A stretch of 64,000 nt of DNA from Mycolicibacterium psychrotolerans. Its GTDB lineage: Bacteria; Actinomycetota; Actinomycetes; Mycobacteriales; Mycobacteriaceae. A program made the translations under genes and the position numbers. This document shows positions 44,023-54,760 of the stretch, in pieces. The stretch lies in the NCBI RefSeq assembly GCF_010729305.1, contig NZ_AP022574.1, positions 1,116,001-1,180,000 of the forward strand, in the 5' to 3' direction. The stretch's first letter is position 1. Each line of letters starts with the position of its first letter. Under the pieces are notes generated by a model that searched no databases, was not told the origin of the DNA, and was given only the letters and a program-made list of their open reading frames with translations.

Positions 44023-46458
44023 ATGACCGGGGGCAAGACCGTCGTCGAACTGCGGGTGCACGGGGTGTCCGGCACCCCGCCCGAGGTGATGCTGAACTGT
44101 CCCGCCGAGTTCCTCGACCGGGTCAGCGGGGACCCGGACGCCGCCTTCTTCCGCCGTGCGACCTGGATCGATGACGCGATCAGCCCCCCTTCCGCCGACG
44201 GCTGGCGCCGGCGGATGGAGGCCTATTCGTGGGGCGGGCTGACGTCACGCCGCGCGAGCCGGGCGCTGTGGCTGCTGTTCCTGCCCTTCTCCCTGATCAA
44301 CCTCGCGCACTGGATGCTGCCGCCCGCGCGGCGCCGCGGGCCGGCCGTGGTGGTGGTGGCGCTGCTGCGTCTGCTCGCCCTGTCGTTCACACTGACGTTG
44401 TTGCTGGCAATGGCCGTCGCCGTGCTGGACATCGCGCTGTGGCAGTGCGCGAGCGTCGACTACTGCCGTTCCGGCTGGCTGCCGCTGGAGTGGCTGGGCG
44501 GCCTGTCGCCCGGAAGGCGGCTTGCGCTCGGCGCGCTGCCGCTGGCAGCGGTGATCGTGGCGCTGTGGCTGCTGGGCCGGCAGGAAGCGGGACGGGCGAC
44601 GCCCTACGACGGCCCGGACTGCGACGACGCGTTCACCGGCGCGTGCCCGCCGCCGAGCGCGGTGGTGTCGGTCGGTGAGGGCTCGCCCCTGGTCGACACC
44701 ACGTTCTGGAATCACGACGACTCCGTTGCGCGGATGCGCGCGTGCCATGTGACCGCATGGACGGCCGCGCTGGCGGCGCTGGTGCTGGCGGCTCCGGTCG
44801 CGGACGGGGATCCGGGTCGGACCCGCGACGTCAGCGCGGTGCTGCTGGGTGTCAACCTCGGGGTGCTGGGCATGGCCGTCGGCGCGACCGCGTGGAACCG
44901 GGCCACCGGTCGCGGCGGCGACGGCGTCGGCGGCCGGCTGCACGCCGTGCTGATGCGGCTGCGCTGGGTGGCACTGATCCTGCTCGGCCTGTCGCTGGCC
45001 TGGCTCGCTCTCGGCAGTGAGGTGCCGGTGCCGAGGCTGCCCGACTTCCTGCCCGGGCTGCGCGGTTCGATCTACGCGTTGCTCGCCGTCCAGGTGATCC
45101 TGCTGGCCGGGGTGTTCGTCGGGTCCGCGCTGTCGATGCGCGGGGGCGGAAGGTCCGTGCCCGCACCGGGTTACGGCATGACGCTGCGCGGATTCACCGC
45201 TGCGTTCGTGGCGCTGCTCGGCTGGCTGATCGGCGGCGGGATCAGCGTCGGCGTAGGGCTGTCGACGGCGCTGGTACTCGGCACGGTGCGGATCTCGACC
45301 GCGGACGCGGCGAAGGTGATGGTGGAACGCACGGCGACGCTGGCCAACGCCGCCGACGATTTCGCGAAGAAGGTGCACGCGGTGACGATGCGGACACCGC
45401 TGATCGTGCCGCCGCCCTATGTGTGGGCGTCGGTGGCCACGCTGTTGGTGCTGTTCGCGGCGGTTGCCACCGTGGTACGGGTGTGGCGCGCCGCGACGGG
45501 CACGCCACCGCAGACCGAAGTCGAGGCGGCCGCGCCGCGCGGGGTCCTCGAGGCCGTCAGACGGGCCCGGGCAGCGGCATCGCTGACCGATGCCGGGCCC
45601 GCGGTGATCGCCGGGCTGGCGACGCTGGCCTTCGGGATCCTCGTCGTGATGGCGGTCCTGTTCTTCCCCGATCTGCACCACTTCACCGGGACCAGGTTCC
45701 TCTCGGGCGGGGTCTCGGTGATCGCGATGTTCGTGCCGATCGCCTTGGTGGTCGGGCTGGTGGTGCTGGTGGCGCAGGCCTCGCGGAATCGGCAGATGCG
45801 CCGCGCGGTGTCCATCCTCTGGGACGTCATCACGTTCTGGCCGCGGGCGACGCATCCGCTGACGCCGCCGTCCTACGGCGGTCGCACGGTGTGGGATCTG
45901 CGCACCCGGATGGACGCGCTGGTGCACGATCCGCAGCCCACCCGGGTGGTGCTCGTCGCGCACAGTCAGGGCACCGTGATCGCCGCGGCGACGTTGATGC
46001 AGTGCACGCGCGACGACGAGCACTACCCGCTGCTGACGTTCGGCGCCCCGCTGCGCCGCCTCTACGCGCGCAACTTCCCGGCGTATTTCGGCGCCCCGTC
46101 GATGGATGACCTGCGGCGCCAGCTCGCCCGCCCGGAGCCGCGATGGATCAACCTGTGGGCGCTCACCGACCCGATCGGCAGCTGGGTGTTCGACCCCGGT
46201 CCGGTGTTCGTGCAGGGGCCGTCCTCGCGCGACCTGAGCGCGGCGTTGGCGACGGTCGACACCCGCATCCTCGACGTGAGGCAGCGCGACCCGGAGCACG
46301 GCGACTTCGCCGTCGACCCGGACGGCGCGGTGTGCGGGCATTCGGGGTTCTGGGACCGCGTCGAGTACCGGATGGCCGTGGAGGTGCTGCAGTCGCTCGT
46401 CGTCGACGAGGACGTGGACGGTGGCGCCGTCGCGCCGCCGGTGAACCAGGCGATGTGA
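44023..46458 (+). CDS. Membrane-embedded alpha/beta-hydrolase-like protein
   Basis: 811 residues, ATG 44023 behind GGGGG. The N-terminus (VVELRVHGVSGTPPEVML) has the HG oxyanion-type motif of lipases. Eight to ten membrane helices occupy residues 85-600. The C-terminal 210 residues hold a lipase nucleophile elbow, VAHSQGT with Ser648, a following strand YPLLTFGAP and a C-terminal GHSGFW histidine. This split arrangement, with the motifs at both ends of a large membrane insert, suggests a lipid hydrolase working at the membrane. Gene function is not assigned in any family I recall. Confidence 0.72.
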   Translation: MTGGKTVVELRVHGVSGTPPEVMLNCPAEFLDRVSGDPDAAFFRRATWIDDAISPPSADGWRRRMEAYSWGGLTSRRASRALWLLFLPFSLINLAHWMLPPARRRGPAVVVVALLRLLALSFTLTLLLAMAVAVLDIALWQCASVDYCRSGWLPLEWLGGLSPGRRLALGALPLAAVIVALWLLGRQEAGRATPYDGPDCDDAFTGACPPPSAVVSVGEGSPLVDTTFWNHDDSVARMRACHVTAWTAALAALVLAAPVADGDPGRTRDVSAVLLGVNLGVLGMAVGATAWNRATGRGGDGVGGRLHAVLMRLRWVALILLGLSLAWLALGSEVPVPRLPDFLPGLRGSIYALLAVQVILLAGVFVGSALSMRGGGRSVPAPGYGMTLRGFTAAFVALLGWLIGGGISVGVGLSTALVLGTVRISTADAAKVMVERTATLANAADDFAKKVHAVTMRTPLIVPPPYVWASVATLLVLFAAVATVVRVWRAATGTPPQTEVEAAAPRGVLEAVRRARAAASLTDAGPAVIAGLATLAFGILVVMAVLFFPDLHHFTGTRFLSGGVSVIAMFVPIALVVGLVVLVAQASRNRQMRRAVSILWDVITFWPRATHPLTPPSYGGRTVWDLRTRMDALVHDPQPTRVVLVAHSQGTVIAAATLMQCTRDDEHYPLLTFGAPLRRLYARNFPAYFGAPSMDDLRRQLARPEPRWINLWALTDPIGSWVFDPGPVFVQGPSSRDLSAALATVDTRILDVRQRDPEHGDFAVDPDGAVCGHSGFWDRVEYRMAVEVLQSLVVDEDVDGGAVAPPVNQAM

Positions 46459-46461
46459 GCG

Positions 46462-47856
46462 CTACTTCTTCGGCGGGCGGAGCACCTTCATCGCCATCTG
46501 CATCACCGGTGCGGGCACCCGGTCCTTCATCGACAGCGCGGAGTTGGCGACCTGGGTGCGTGCCGGGGTGCCGCGGCCGAACATCCGGTTCAGCGGTCCA
46601 CCGGTCGGTTCGAGGTCGACGTGCAGCGGCGGCCTGCCGTCGGCGGCGCCCAGCGCGTTGGAGATCACGATCCGCTGGATCTCGCTGGTGCCCTCGAAGA
46701 TGGTGTACAGCTTGGCATCCCGGTACCACTTCTCGACCGGGTGGTCTTTGACGTAGCCCCAGCCGCCCATGGTCTGGATGGCACGCTCGGTGGTGCGGAC
46801 TGCGAGTTCGCTGGCGGCGAGTTTGCACATCGACCCTTCGCCGCGCTCGAACGGCACACCGGTCGCGGCCATCCACGACGCTCGCCACGTCAGCAGCCGG
46901 GCGGCGTCGAGCCCGGTGGCCAGGTCGGCCAGCGGGAACGCGATGCCCTGGTTGTCGATGATCGGCGCACCGAACGCTTCCCGCCGGTTGGCATACTCGG
47001 TGACGTATTCCAATGCGGCCCTTGCGATTCCGAGAGCCTGGGCGGCGACCATCGGCCGCGTCTGCTCGAAGGTGCCCAGCGTGGCCGAGCCGGAGTGCCG
47101 GGCGCCCTCGACGGCTTCTCGGGCGCGGGCCAGCTTGTGATCGAGCTTCTCCTGTCCGCCGAGCAGGTTCTCCGCCGGAACGCGGACGCCGGTCAGCTTC
47201 AGCTCGGCGGTGTGGGAGGCGCGGCAGCCCAGCTTGTCGAGCTTGCGCACCATGTCGAGCCCGGGAGTGCCGCCCGGCACGATGAACAGCGCCTGCCCCT
47301 TGTGGCCGAGTTCCTGGTCGACGACGGCGTTGACGACGTGCACATTGGCGATGCCGCCGTTGCCGATCCACATCTTGTGGCCGTCGATGATCCAGTCGGC
47401 ATCCGGACCCGTGCCGTCCCGCCGCGCGGTGGTGCGCAGGTTGCGGACATCGCTGCCGCCTTCGGGTTCGGAGATCGCGAGGGCGGCGAGCTTGAGGTCG
47501 CCGGGCGTCCCGAAGCATTCCGGCGCCCACTGCAACATCTGTTCGGGGGAGGCGGCCTGCCCGATCGCCGAGAGCGCCAGCGCCGGCATCACCACCGCCA
47601 GCCCGATGCCTGCACATCCCCAGAACAGTTCTTCCATGAACATCGGCAGCGACAGCCCGGTGGGATCGCCGATCAGGTCGCGGTAGAACAGCGGGCTGTA
47701 GAAGCCGCGCTCGGCGGCCTCCTCGAGCACCGGCCAGGGAAACTCCTGGCGCTGGTCGTAGTCGGCGGCCACGGGGCGGACCACCTGCTCGGCGAACTCG
47801 TGTGTGCGCCTTGCCAGATCGTGCTGCGCAGCGGTCGGCGTGATGTCGAAGCTCAT
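46462..47856 (-). CDS. Acyl-CoA dehydrogenase
   Basis: 464 residues from ATG 47856 with GGAGGA upstream. Family motifs are intact: AISEPEGGSDVRNL (FAD-binding), WIGNGG, the signature MGGWGYVKDHPVEKWYRDAK and IFEGTSEIQR. The catalytic base candidate is the Glu of YTIFEGTSEIQ. The length and C-terminal extension (about 50 residues after the core) resemble mycobacterial FadE-type long-chain or lipid-specific enzymes. The stop lies three bases from that of the convergent hydrolase gene. Confidence 0.9.
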   Translation of the reverse strand: MSFDITPTAAQHDLARRTHEFAEQVVRPVAADYDQRQEFPWPVLEEAAERGFYSPLFYRDLIGDPTGLSLPMFMEELFWGCAGIGLAVVMPALALSAIGQAASPEQMLQWAPECFGTPGDLKLAALAISEPEGGSDVRNLRTTARRDGTGPDADWIIDGHKMWIGNGGIANVHVVNAVVDQELGHKGQALFIVPGGTPGLDMVRKLDKLGCRASHTAELKLTGVRVPAENLLGGQEKLDHKLARAREAVEGARHSGSATLGTFEQTRPMVAAQALGIARAALEYVTEYANRREAFGAPIIDNQGIAFPLADLATGLDAARLLTWRASWMAATGVPFERGEGSMCKLAASELAVRTTERAIQTMGGWGYVKDHPVEKWYRDAKLYTIFEGTSEIQRIVISNALGAADGRPPLHVDLEPTGGPLNRMFGRGTPARTQVANSALSMKDRVPAPVMQMAMKVLRPPKK

Positions 47857-47943
47857 GTCGGGTCCTCCGCGGTGACGTTCGGCGCCTAGAGTGCCGGGTA
47901 CCCACCGTCGCACCGAAATCCACCGAGGAGGCGGCGAGCCCGA

Positions 47944-48486
47944 ATGAGGATCGCGGCGCTTGCGCTGACCCAACGGGACGGCACGACGTGCGGGCCGTCC
48001 GTCGCGGTGATGGCGGGTGCGCTGCTGGACCGCGAGTACGGGGCGTCGCTGGCGCGTCCGCAGGGGCGGGCCTGGTTCGCCGCCGAGCAGGCCCGGGTGC
48101 ACGACGTGGCTAACCGCATCTGGCCGCGAGCGCTCGGCACCACCCCCGCCGGCATGGCCGCAGCGATCAGCGTGCACTCCGCGCCGCGGGGAAGGCGCTA
48201 CCGCTGGCGGCCGTGGCGAGGCCGGCGCGACCGACTCGCCGATGTGCTGGCCGCGGTGCCGGCGGGGTGGCCGGTGGCCATGCTCGTCGGCGGCGTCATC
48301 CCGCGGCACTGGGTGCTGATCGTCGAGGCGACCGGCGACGCCTCGATGTTCGATTCCCTGGCATGCTACGAACCGTCCTCCGGCGAGGTGCGAACGGTAG
48401 GCGTCGACGCGGTGCGGCGGGCTCGGCTGACCGGACTGGGGTACCCGCGTCCGTTCGCGTTCGTGGTGCCGGGACCCCTGCTGTGA
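47944..48486 (+). CDS. C39-like papain-fold protein, putative cysteine protease
   Basis: 180 residues from ATG 47944. LTQRDGTTCGPSVAVMAG has the layout of a C39-type or papain-like active site: Gln10, then Cys16 at the start of a helix. IPRHWVLIVEATG supplies a candidate catalytic His122, and MFDSLACYEP an acidic residue. There is no signal peptide or membrane helix, so it would be cytoplasmic or exported by another route. The start codon follows the divergent acyl-CoA dehydrogenase by 87 bp. Confidence 0.6.
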   Translation: MRIAALALTQRDGTTCGPSVAVMAGALLDREYGASLARPQGRAWFAAEQARVHDVANRIWPRALGTTPAGMAAAISVHSAPRGRRYRWRPWRGRRDRLADVLAAVPAGWPVAMLVGGVIPRHWVLIVEATGDASMFDSLACYEPSSGEVRTVGVDAVRRARLTGLGYPRPFAFVVPGPLL

Positions 48487-48514
48487 GGCCGCGACGACGG
48501 AGTCCGTCAGATCG

Positions 48515-48826
48515 TCATGCCGACTTGGCCTCCTCACAGCCGCCGGCCTCGGCGATGCGCCGCTGGGCTTCACCGACCGAGATGCGAAGCCTTCGGGCCA
48601 GCACCTGCGCCCACGGTGCACCGGCGAACTCGACCGGTGGCGGCCCGGCCACGACGCTGCCGAGCAGGCGGCGCTGCAGGGCGCCCAGTTGTTTGTCCAT
48701 CGTGTCGAGCCGGACCAGCAGCGCTCGCTGGTCCACGGGCCGGAGGCGGTGGACGGGAAGGTCGGCGAGCGCACGGTAGGCCTCGTCGGCGGCGTCGAGC
48801 GCCGCGAACACATCATTCGAACTCAT
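48515..48826 (-). pseudogene. Truncated 13E12/DUF222-family gene
   Basis: 103 residues from ATG 48826. The sequence (DVFAALDAADEAYRALADLP, LDTMDKQLGALQRRLLG, WAQVLARRLRISVGEAQRRI) is the N-terminal part of 13E12 repeat proteins, which continue for 300 or more residues into an HNH nuclease domain. Here the frame ends in KSA and a TGA, with no remnant of the rest detected downstream. The start codon lies in a perfect SOS box and fits a leaderless promoter, so the stub may still be transcribed on DNA damage. Confidence 0.7.
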
Positions 48827-48832
48827 GTTCGA
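48817..48832. promoter_or_regulatory. LexA SOS box
   Basis: TCGAAC-TCAT-GTTCGA is a perfect match to the mycobacterial LexA consensus TCGAAC(N4)GTTCGA. It covers the start codon of the truncated 13E12 gene (ATG 48826). Full 13E12 genes of M. tuberculosis are known damage-inducible LexA targets. Confidence 0.8.
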
Positions 48833-48833
48833 T

Positions 48834-48839
48834 AGCGTA
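48834..48839 (-). promoter_or_regulatory. -10 box for the truncated 13E12 gene
   Basis: On the minus strand TACGCT is followed by seven bases and ATG 48826, matching a TANNNT leaderless promoter. The SOS box begins two bases downstream of the box, so LexA would block initiation. Confidence 0.55.
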
Positions 48840-48861
48840 CGCAGTGGCACCGACACGTCGA

Positions 48862-48867
48862 TACGCT
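48862..48867 (+). promoter_or_regulatory. -10 box of a leaderless promoter for the second PPOX gene
   Basis: TACGCT ends six bases before ATG 48874 with no Shine-Dalgarno sequence. It is the same hexamer as the divergent 13E12 -10 box 23 bases away on the other strand. Confidence 0.55.
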
Positions 48868-48873
48868 GGCGAG

Positions 48874-49329
48874 ATGGCCCCGAATTACGCGACCGCAGAG
48901 GTGGTCGCCGCACCGGCACTGCTGAACTTCATCCGCCCGCGGCACCGCATGGTGCTGACCACGTTCCGGTCGGACGGATCGCTGCAGAGTTCACCGGTGA
49001 CCGGCGGTCTGGACACCGAGGGCCGCATCGTGGTGGCCAGCTATCCGCAGCGCGCCAAGGCGGCCAACATCCGGCGGCGTCCCCGGGCCAGCGTCGTGGT
49101 GCTCAGCGATGAGTTCAACGGTCCCTATGTGCAGGTCGACGGCGCGGCCGAGGTCGTCGATCTGCCCGAGGCGGTCGAGCCGCTGGTGGAGTACTTCCGG
49201 GCAGTGGCCGGCGAGCACCCGAACTGGGACGAGTACCGGCAGGCGATGGTCGACCAGGGGAAGTGCCTGATCAGGGTCACTCCGCAGCGCTGGGGTCCGG
49301 TCGCCACCGGCGGTTTCCCGCCCCCGTGA
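48874..49329 (+). CDS. PPOX-class F420-dependent enzyme
   Basis: 151 residues from ATG 48874. The split beta-barrel is indicated by RHRMVLTTFRSDGSLQSSPV, VASYPQRAKAANIRRRPRAS and YVQVDGAAEVVDLPE, and the C-terminus has CLIRVTPQRWGP. AKAANIRRRPRASVVV is the cofactor phosphate-binding stretch in the F420 branch. Similar to Rv1155-type proteins by recall. It is divergent from the 13E12 remnant, and its stop lies 173 bp before the glycosyltransferase gene. Confidence 0.82.
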   Translation: MAPNYATAEVVAAPALLNFIRPRHRMVLTTFRSDGSLQSSPVTGGLDTEGRIVVASYPQRAKAANIRRRPRASVVVLSDEFNGPYVQVDGAAEVVDLPEAVEPLVEYFRAVAGEHPNWDEYRQAMVDQGKCLIRVTPQRWGPVATGGFPPP

Positions 49330-49398
49330 TCACGAGGTCGGACAGGACGGCCGACGCCGTTTGTGGTAGTCAGAGCTAGCGGACGCAGCGAGGTCCGA

Positions 49399-49427
49399 TT
49401 GCATCAGCTAGCACGTCAAACTATAGT
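49399..49427 (+). promoter_or_regulatory. Sigma-A-type promoter of the glycosyltransferase operon
   Basis: TTGCAT at 49399-49404, a 17-base spacer and TATAGT at 49422-49427 form a near-consensus housekeeping promoter, unusually good for this GC-rich genome. The predicted start site, about 49434, lies inside the operator palindrome that follows at once. Leader length to the ATG is about 70 bases. Confidence 0.65.
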
Positions 49428-49443
49428 CTGGACACATGTCCAG
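49428..49443. promoter_or_regulatory. Operator palindrome upstream of the glycosyltransferase operon
   Basis: CTGGACA-CA-TGTCCAG has perfect 7-bp arms and begins one base after the -10 box, covering the expected start site. The core GGACA-NN-TGTCC recurs at 53220-53233 before the TetR gene at the other end of the cluster, which points to a shared repressor. Confidence 0.65.
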
Positions 49444-49502
49444 GAGGGGTTCGGATTCCTTGCGTCACTCGATTCGACCAGCTCAGGACAGGTGAGTTGA
49501 CC

Positions 49503-50738
49503 ATGCGCATCGCCTTGCTGTCCTATCGGAGCAAGACCCACTGCGGAGGGCAGGGCGTATACGTCCGGCATCTGAGCCGCGGCCTGGTCGAATTGGGCCA
49601 CGACGTCGAGGTCTTCTCCGGTCAGCCCTATCCCTGCGGCCTCGATCCCCGGGTGCGCCTGACGAAGGTGCCCAGCCTCGACCTGTACCGCGAGCCGGAT
49701 CCCTTCCGGATTCCGCGGCCCAGCGAGATCAAGACCAGCATCGACCTCCAGGAATTGTTGACCACTTGGACGGCCGGCTTCCCCGAGCCCAAGACGTTCA
49801 GCCTGCGCGTCGCGCGCCTGCTGGCCGAGCGGCGCGACGACTTCGACGTCGTCCACGACAACCAGTGCCTGGGCACCGGTCTGCTGACGATCGCCGCGTC
49901 GGGTCTGCCGGTGGTCGCCACCGTGCACCATCCGATCACCCGCGACCGGGTGCTCGACGTGGCCGCCGCCGCGTGGTGGCGCAAGCCTCTGGTGCGCCGT
50001 TGGTACGCGTTCGCCGAGATGCAGAAGGCCGTGGCCCGGCAGATCCCCGAATTGGTGACGGTGTCGTCCACTTCCGCCGCCGACATCGCCGAGGACTTCG
50101 CCGTCGACCCGCGTCAGCTCCACGTCGTACCGCTCGGTGTCGACACCCAGCTGTTCGGGCCGTCCGAGCACCGGGTGCGCAATCGCATCATCGCGATCGC
50201 GAGCGCCGACGTGCCCCTCAAGGGAGTCAGTCACCTCCTCCACGCGGTGGCGCGCCTGCGCGTGGAGCGGGATCTCGAACTGCAACTCGTCGCCAAGCTC
50301 GAGCCCAACGGCCCCACCGAGAAACTCATCGCCGAACTCGGTATCTCCGACATCGTGCACAGCTCCAGCGGGCTGTCGGACACCGAGCTCGCCGAACTCC
50401 TCGCCTCCGCCGATGTCGCCTGCATTCCCTCGCTCTACGAGGGTTTCTCGCTGCCTGCGGTCGAGGCCATGGCCAGTGGCACGCCGATCGTGGCCAGCCG
50501 GGCGGGTGCGCTGCCCGAGGTCGTCGGCGCCGACGGCGAATGCGCGCGGCTGGTGACCCCGGCCGACGTCGAGGAGCTCACCGCGGTGCTGGGCGAGCTG
50601 CTCGACTCGCCGCGTGAGCTGCGCAGGCTGGGGGAGGCCGGGCGGCGACGCGCGCTCGAGGTCTTCAGCTGGGAATCTGTTGCCGCACAGACGGTTGCGG
50701 TGTACGAACGAGCTCGGGAGAGGGTCGCCACATGCTGA
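49503..50738 (+). CDS. Family 4 glycosyltransferase
   Basis: 411 residues from ATG 49503 (AGGTGAG upstream; TTG 49497 is an alternative). GT-B fold with the acceptor-side CGGQGVYVRHLSRGLVELGH motif near the N-terminus, VSSTSAADIAEDF, VPLGVDTQLF and the GT4 donor-binding E-x7-E segment SLYEGFSLPAVEAMASGTP. It should transfer a sugar from a nucleotide donor. Neighbouring methyltransferase and toroid genes overlap it in one operon, suggesting a methylated glycan, glycolipid or glycosylated isoprenoid product. Confidence 0.9.
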   Translation: MRIALLSYRSKTHCGGQGVYVRHLSRGLVELGHDVEVFSGQPYPCGLDPRVRLTKVPSLDLYREPDPFRIPRPSEIKTSIDLQELLTTWTAGFPEPKTFSLRVARLLAERRDDFDVVHDNQCLGTGLLTIAASGLPVVATVHHPITRDRVLDVAAAAWWRKPLVRRWYAFAEMQKAVARQIPELVTVSSTSAADIAEDFAVDPRQLHVVPLGVDTQLFGPSEHRVRNRIIAIASADVPLKGVSHLLHAVARLRVERDLELQLVAKLEPNGPTEKLIAELGISDIVHSSSGLSDTELAELLASADVACIPSLYEGFSLPAVEAMASGTPIVASRAGALPEVVGADGECARLVTPADVEELTAVLGELLDSPRELRRLGEAGRRRALEVFSWESVAAQTVAVYERARERVATC

Positions 50739-51449
50739 CCGTGGACTTCGACCGCCTCGGTGTGGGAGCGGGCACGAAGGTCATCGACGTCGGTTGTGGG
50801 GCCGGCCGGCACACCTTCGAAGCGTTCCGCCGCGGCGCCGACGTTGTCGGATTCGACCAGAACGCAGCGGATCTCAACGATGTGGACGCGATCCTGCAGG
50901 CGATGGCAGAGCAGGGCGAGGCACCGCCCTCGGCGAAGGGCGAGGCCGTCAAGGGCGACGCGCTCGATCTGCCCTACCCCGACGCCACGTTCGACTGCGT
51001 GATCGCCTCGGAGATCCTCGAGCACGTGCCCGAGGACGATCGGGCGATCGCCGAGCTGGTCCGGGTGCTCAAACCAGGTGGTGCGCTGGCGATCACGGTG
51101 CCGCGCTGGCTGCCAGAACGCATCTGCTGGGCGCTGTCGGACTCCTACCACGCCAACGAGGGCGGCCACATCCGGATCTACCGGGCCGATGAGCTCCGGG
51201 ACAAGGTGCTCGCGCAGGGTCTTTCGTTGACCGACACCCATCACGCCCATGCGCTGCATTCGCCGTACTGGTGGCTCAAGTGCGCGGTGGGGACCGAGAA
51301 GGACGGCCATCCCGCCGTGAGTGCGTACCACAAGCTGCTGGTGTGGGACATGATGAGCCGGCCCTGGCTGACCCGCGCCACCGAGTACGCGCTCAACCCG
51401 CTGATCGGCAAGAGCGTGGCGCTGTACTTCAGGAAGCCCACCGTAACTG

Positions 51450-51457
<8 letters not shown>
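50732..51457 (+). CDS. Class I SAM-dependent methyltransferase
   Basis: 241 residues from ATG 50732, overlapping the glycosyltransferase gene by seven bases. Motif I is KVIDVGCGAGRHTFEA, motif II VVGFDQNAADL, motif III GDALDLPYPDATFDCVIASE, and LVRVLKPGGALAITVPR is the post-motif region typical of UbiE/Methyltransf_11 enzymes. The acceptor probably is the product of the neighbouring transferase. The C-terminal half has a Trp/Tyr-rich region (HSPYWWLKCAVG) that could bind a lipid or sugar. Confidence 0.87.
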
Positions 51458-53792
<2,335 letters not shown>

Positions 53793-53796
<4 letters not shown>

Positions 53797-54041
53797 CGTT
53801 GATCGCTGCGCTGGACGAGCGCGGCACACATGTCCCGCAGGGTGGCCGCCTCGTTCTGCTTGACCCTGATCAGCCGCCGGATGTTGCGGCCCCGCTCCGA
53901 CTTTCGTGCTGCCGGCGCGAGTCTGCGCAATTCGTTGCAGCGTTCGACGATCTCGGTCTCGAGTGCCTGCCAGCGCGACGCGAGCATCGTGAGGTAGTAC
54001 TCGGCCTGGGCGTGGTCCGCGCCGTCGTGAGTGGTCAGCAC
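53793..54041 (-). CDS. Small helical protein of unknown function
   Basis: 82 residues from GTG 54041, whose first base is shared with the TAG stop of the lipoprotein gene upstream. Apart from the N-terminal LTTHDGADHAQ, it is a continuous helix: YYLTMLASRWQALETEIVER and ERGRNIRRLIRVKQNEAATL. The basic, coiled-coil-like character suggests protein or nucleic-acid binding. No family is recognised. The stop overlaps that of the convergent TetR gene. Confidence 0.55.
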
Positions 54042-54760
54042 TACTCGGCAGTCGGGACGTGCGACGCGATGCGATCGGCGATCTCGCTCGCCTGTCTGAC
54101 ATCGGCGGTGCGGGGCGCGCACGCCAGGACGTCGATGACGACGTTGGCGCGTATCGAGACCACATGCTCGCACGACGACGTCGCCGTCCCGTTCGCGCGG
54201 CTGATCGGCATTCTCAGGCGGTCAGTCGCAGCATCGAGTTGGCCGCTGCGCCAACGGGGCAGCCGCTGGTCGTTGAGCGTGATGTTGACCGTGTGGTCGG
54301 TGCACTTGGCCCACCGGTCCGCGGACTGGGCGAGGAAGTCGCGTGCGGCGCCCGGTGCGGGATAAGACGTCACGGACTGCACGACCGACGAGCGCCACTG
54401 ATCGTTACCGGGGGCGCGGAGCAGTTGCCGACGCACCGAACTCCAGGCCCCCGGTGTGTCCGGTGCGCCGTAGATGGCCGTTTCGCCGGGATGCCATACG
54501 CCCAGACAGTTCAGGTTGGGCAGCAGAGTGCGGTTGTCGTCCATCGCCGAGTTCACCGGTTCGGCGATCAGCGGTGCGCCGTCCATCACCGACCTGATGT
54601 CGGGAGCAGCCAACAGAAGTCCGCTCAGTGCCGAGTCCGGGACCAGGTTCGACGCGATCGGCTGCGGGGTCGGAGTTCCGCCGCAGCCGGCGGCGAGGAG
54701 CGTCAGCGACATGGCCCCGGCGCACAGCGCGGCGATGTGCCGGCGACGGGTGTGCGTCAC
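54041..54760 (-). CDS. PknH-sensor-domain-like lipoprotein
   Basis: 239 residues from GTG 54760. A signal peptide with lipobox LLAAGC precedes a domain of about 190 residues with four conserved-looking cysteines (NLNCLGVW, WAKCTDHT, SSCEHVV, VLACAPRT) and the GAWSSVRRQLLRAP and QSVTSYPAPGAARDFL segments. This is the pattern of the extracytoplasmic PknH sensor domain and LppH-type lipoproteins. It would be anchored outside. It overlaps both neighbours, so the three minus-strand genes are one operon. Confidence 0.78.
   Translation of the reverse strand: MTHTRRRHIAALCAGAMSLTLLAAGCGGTPTPQPIASNLVPDSALSGLLLAAPDIRSVMDGAPLIAEPVNSAMDDNRTLLPNLNCLGVWHPGETAIYGAPDTPGAWSSVRRQLLRAPGNDQWRSSVVQSVTSYPAPGAARDFLAQSADRWAKCTDHTVNITLNDQRLPRWRSGQLDAATDRLRMPISRANGTATSSCEHVVSIRANVVIDVLACAPRTADVRQASEIADRIASHVPTAE

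Noticed and set aside
44245..46341. A 698-codon minus-strand open frame opposite the membrane hydrolase
   Set aside because: Composition (His/Arg/Gln repeats) is that of a complementary-strand shadow; the plus-strand frame has membrane helices and a lipase motif.
49376..49413. Two AGCTAGC copies before the glycosyltransferase promoter as an attachment site or operator
   Set aside because: The 6-bp palindrome GCTAGC is short, the copies have no extended similarity, and no integrase is nearby.
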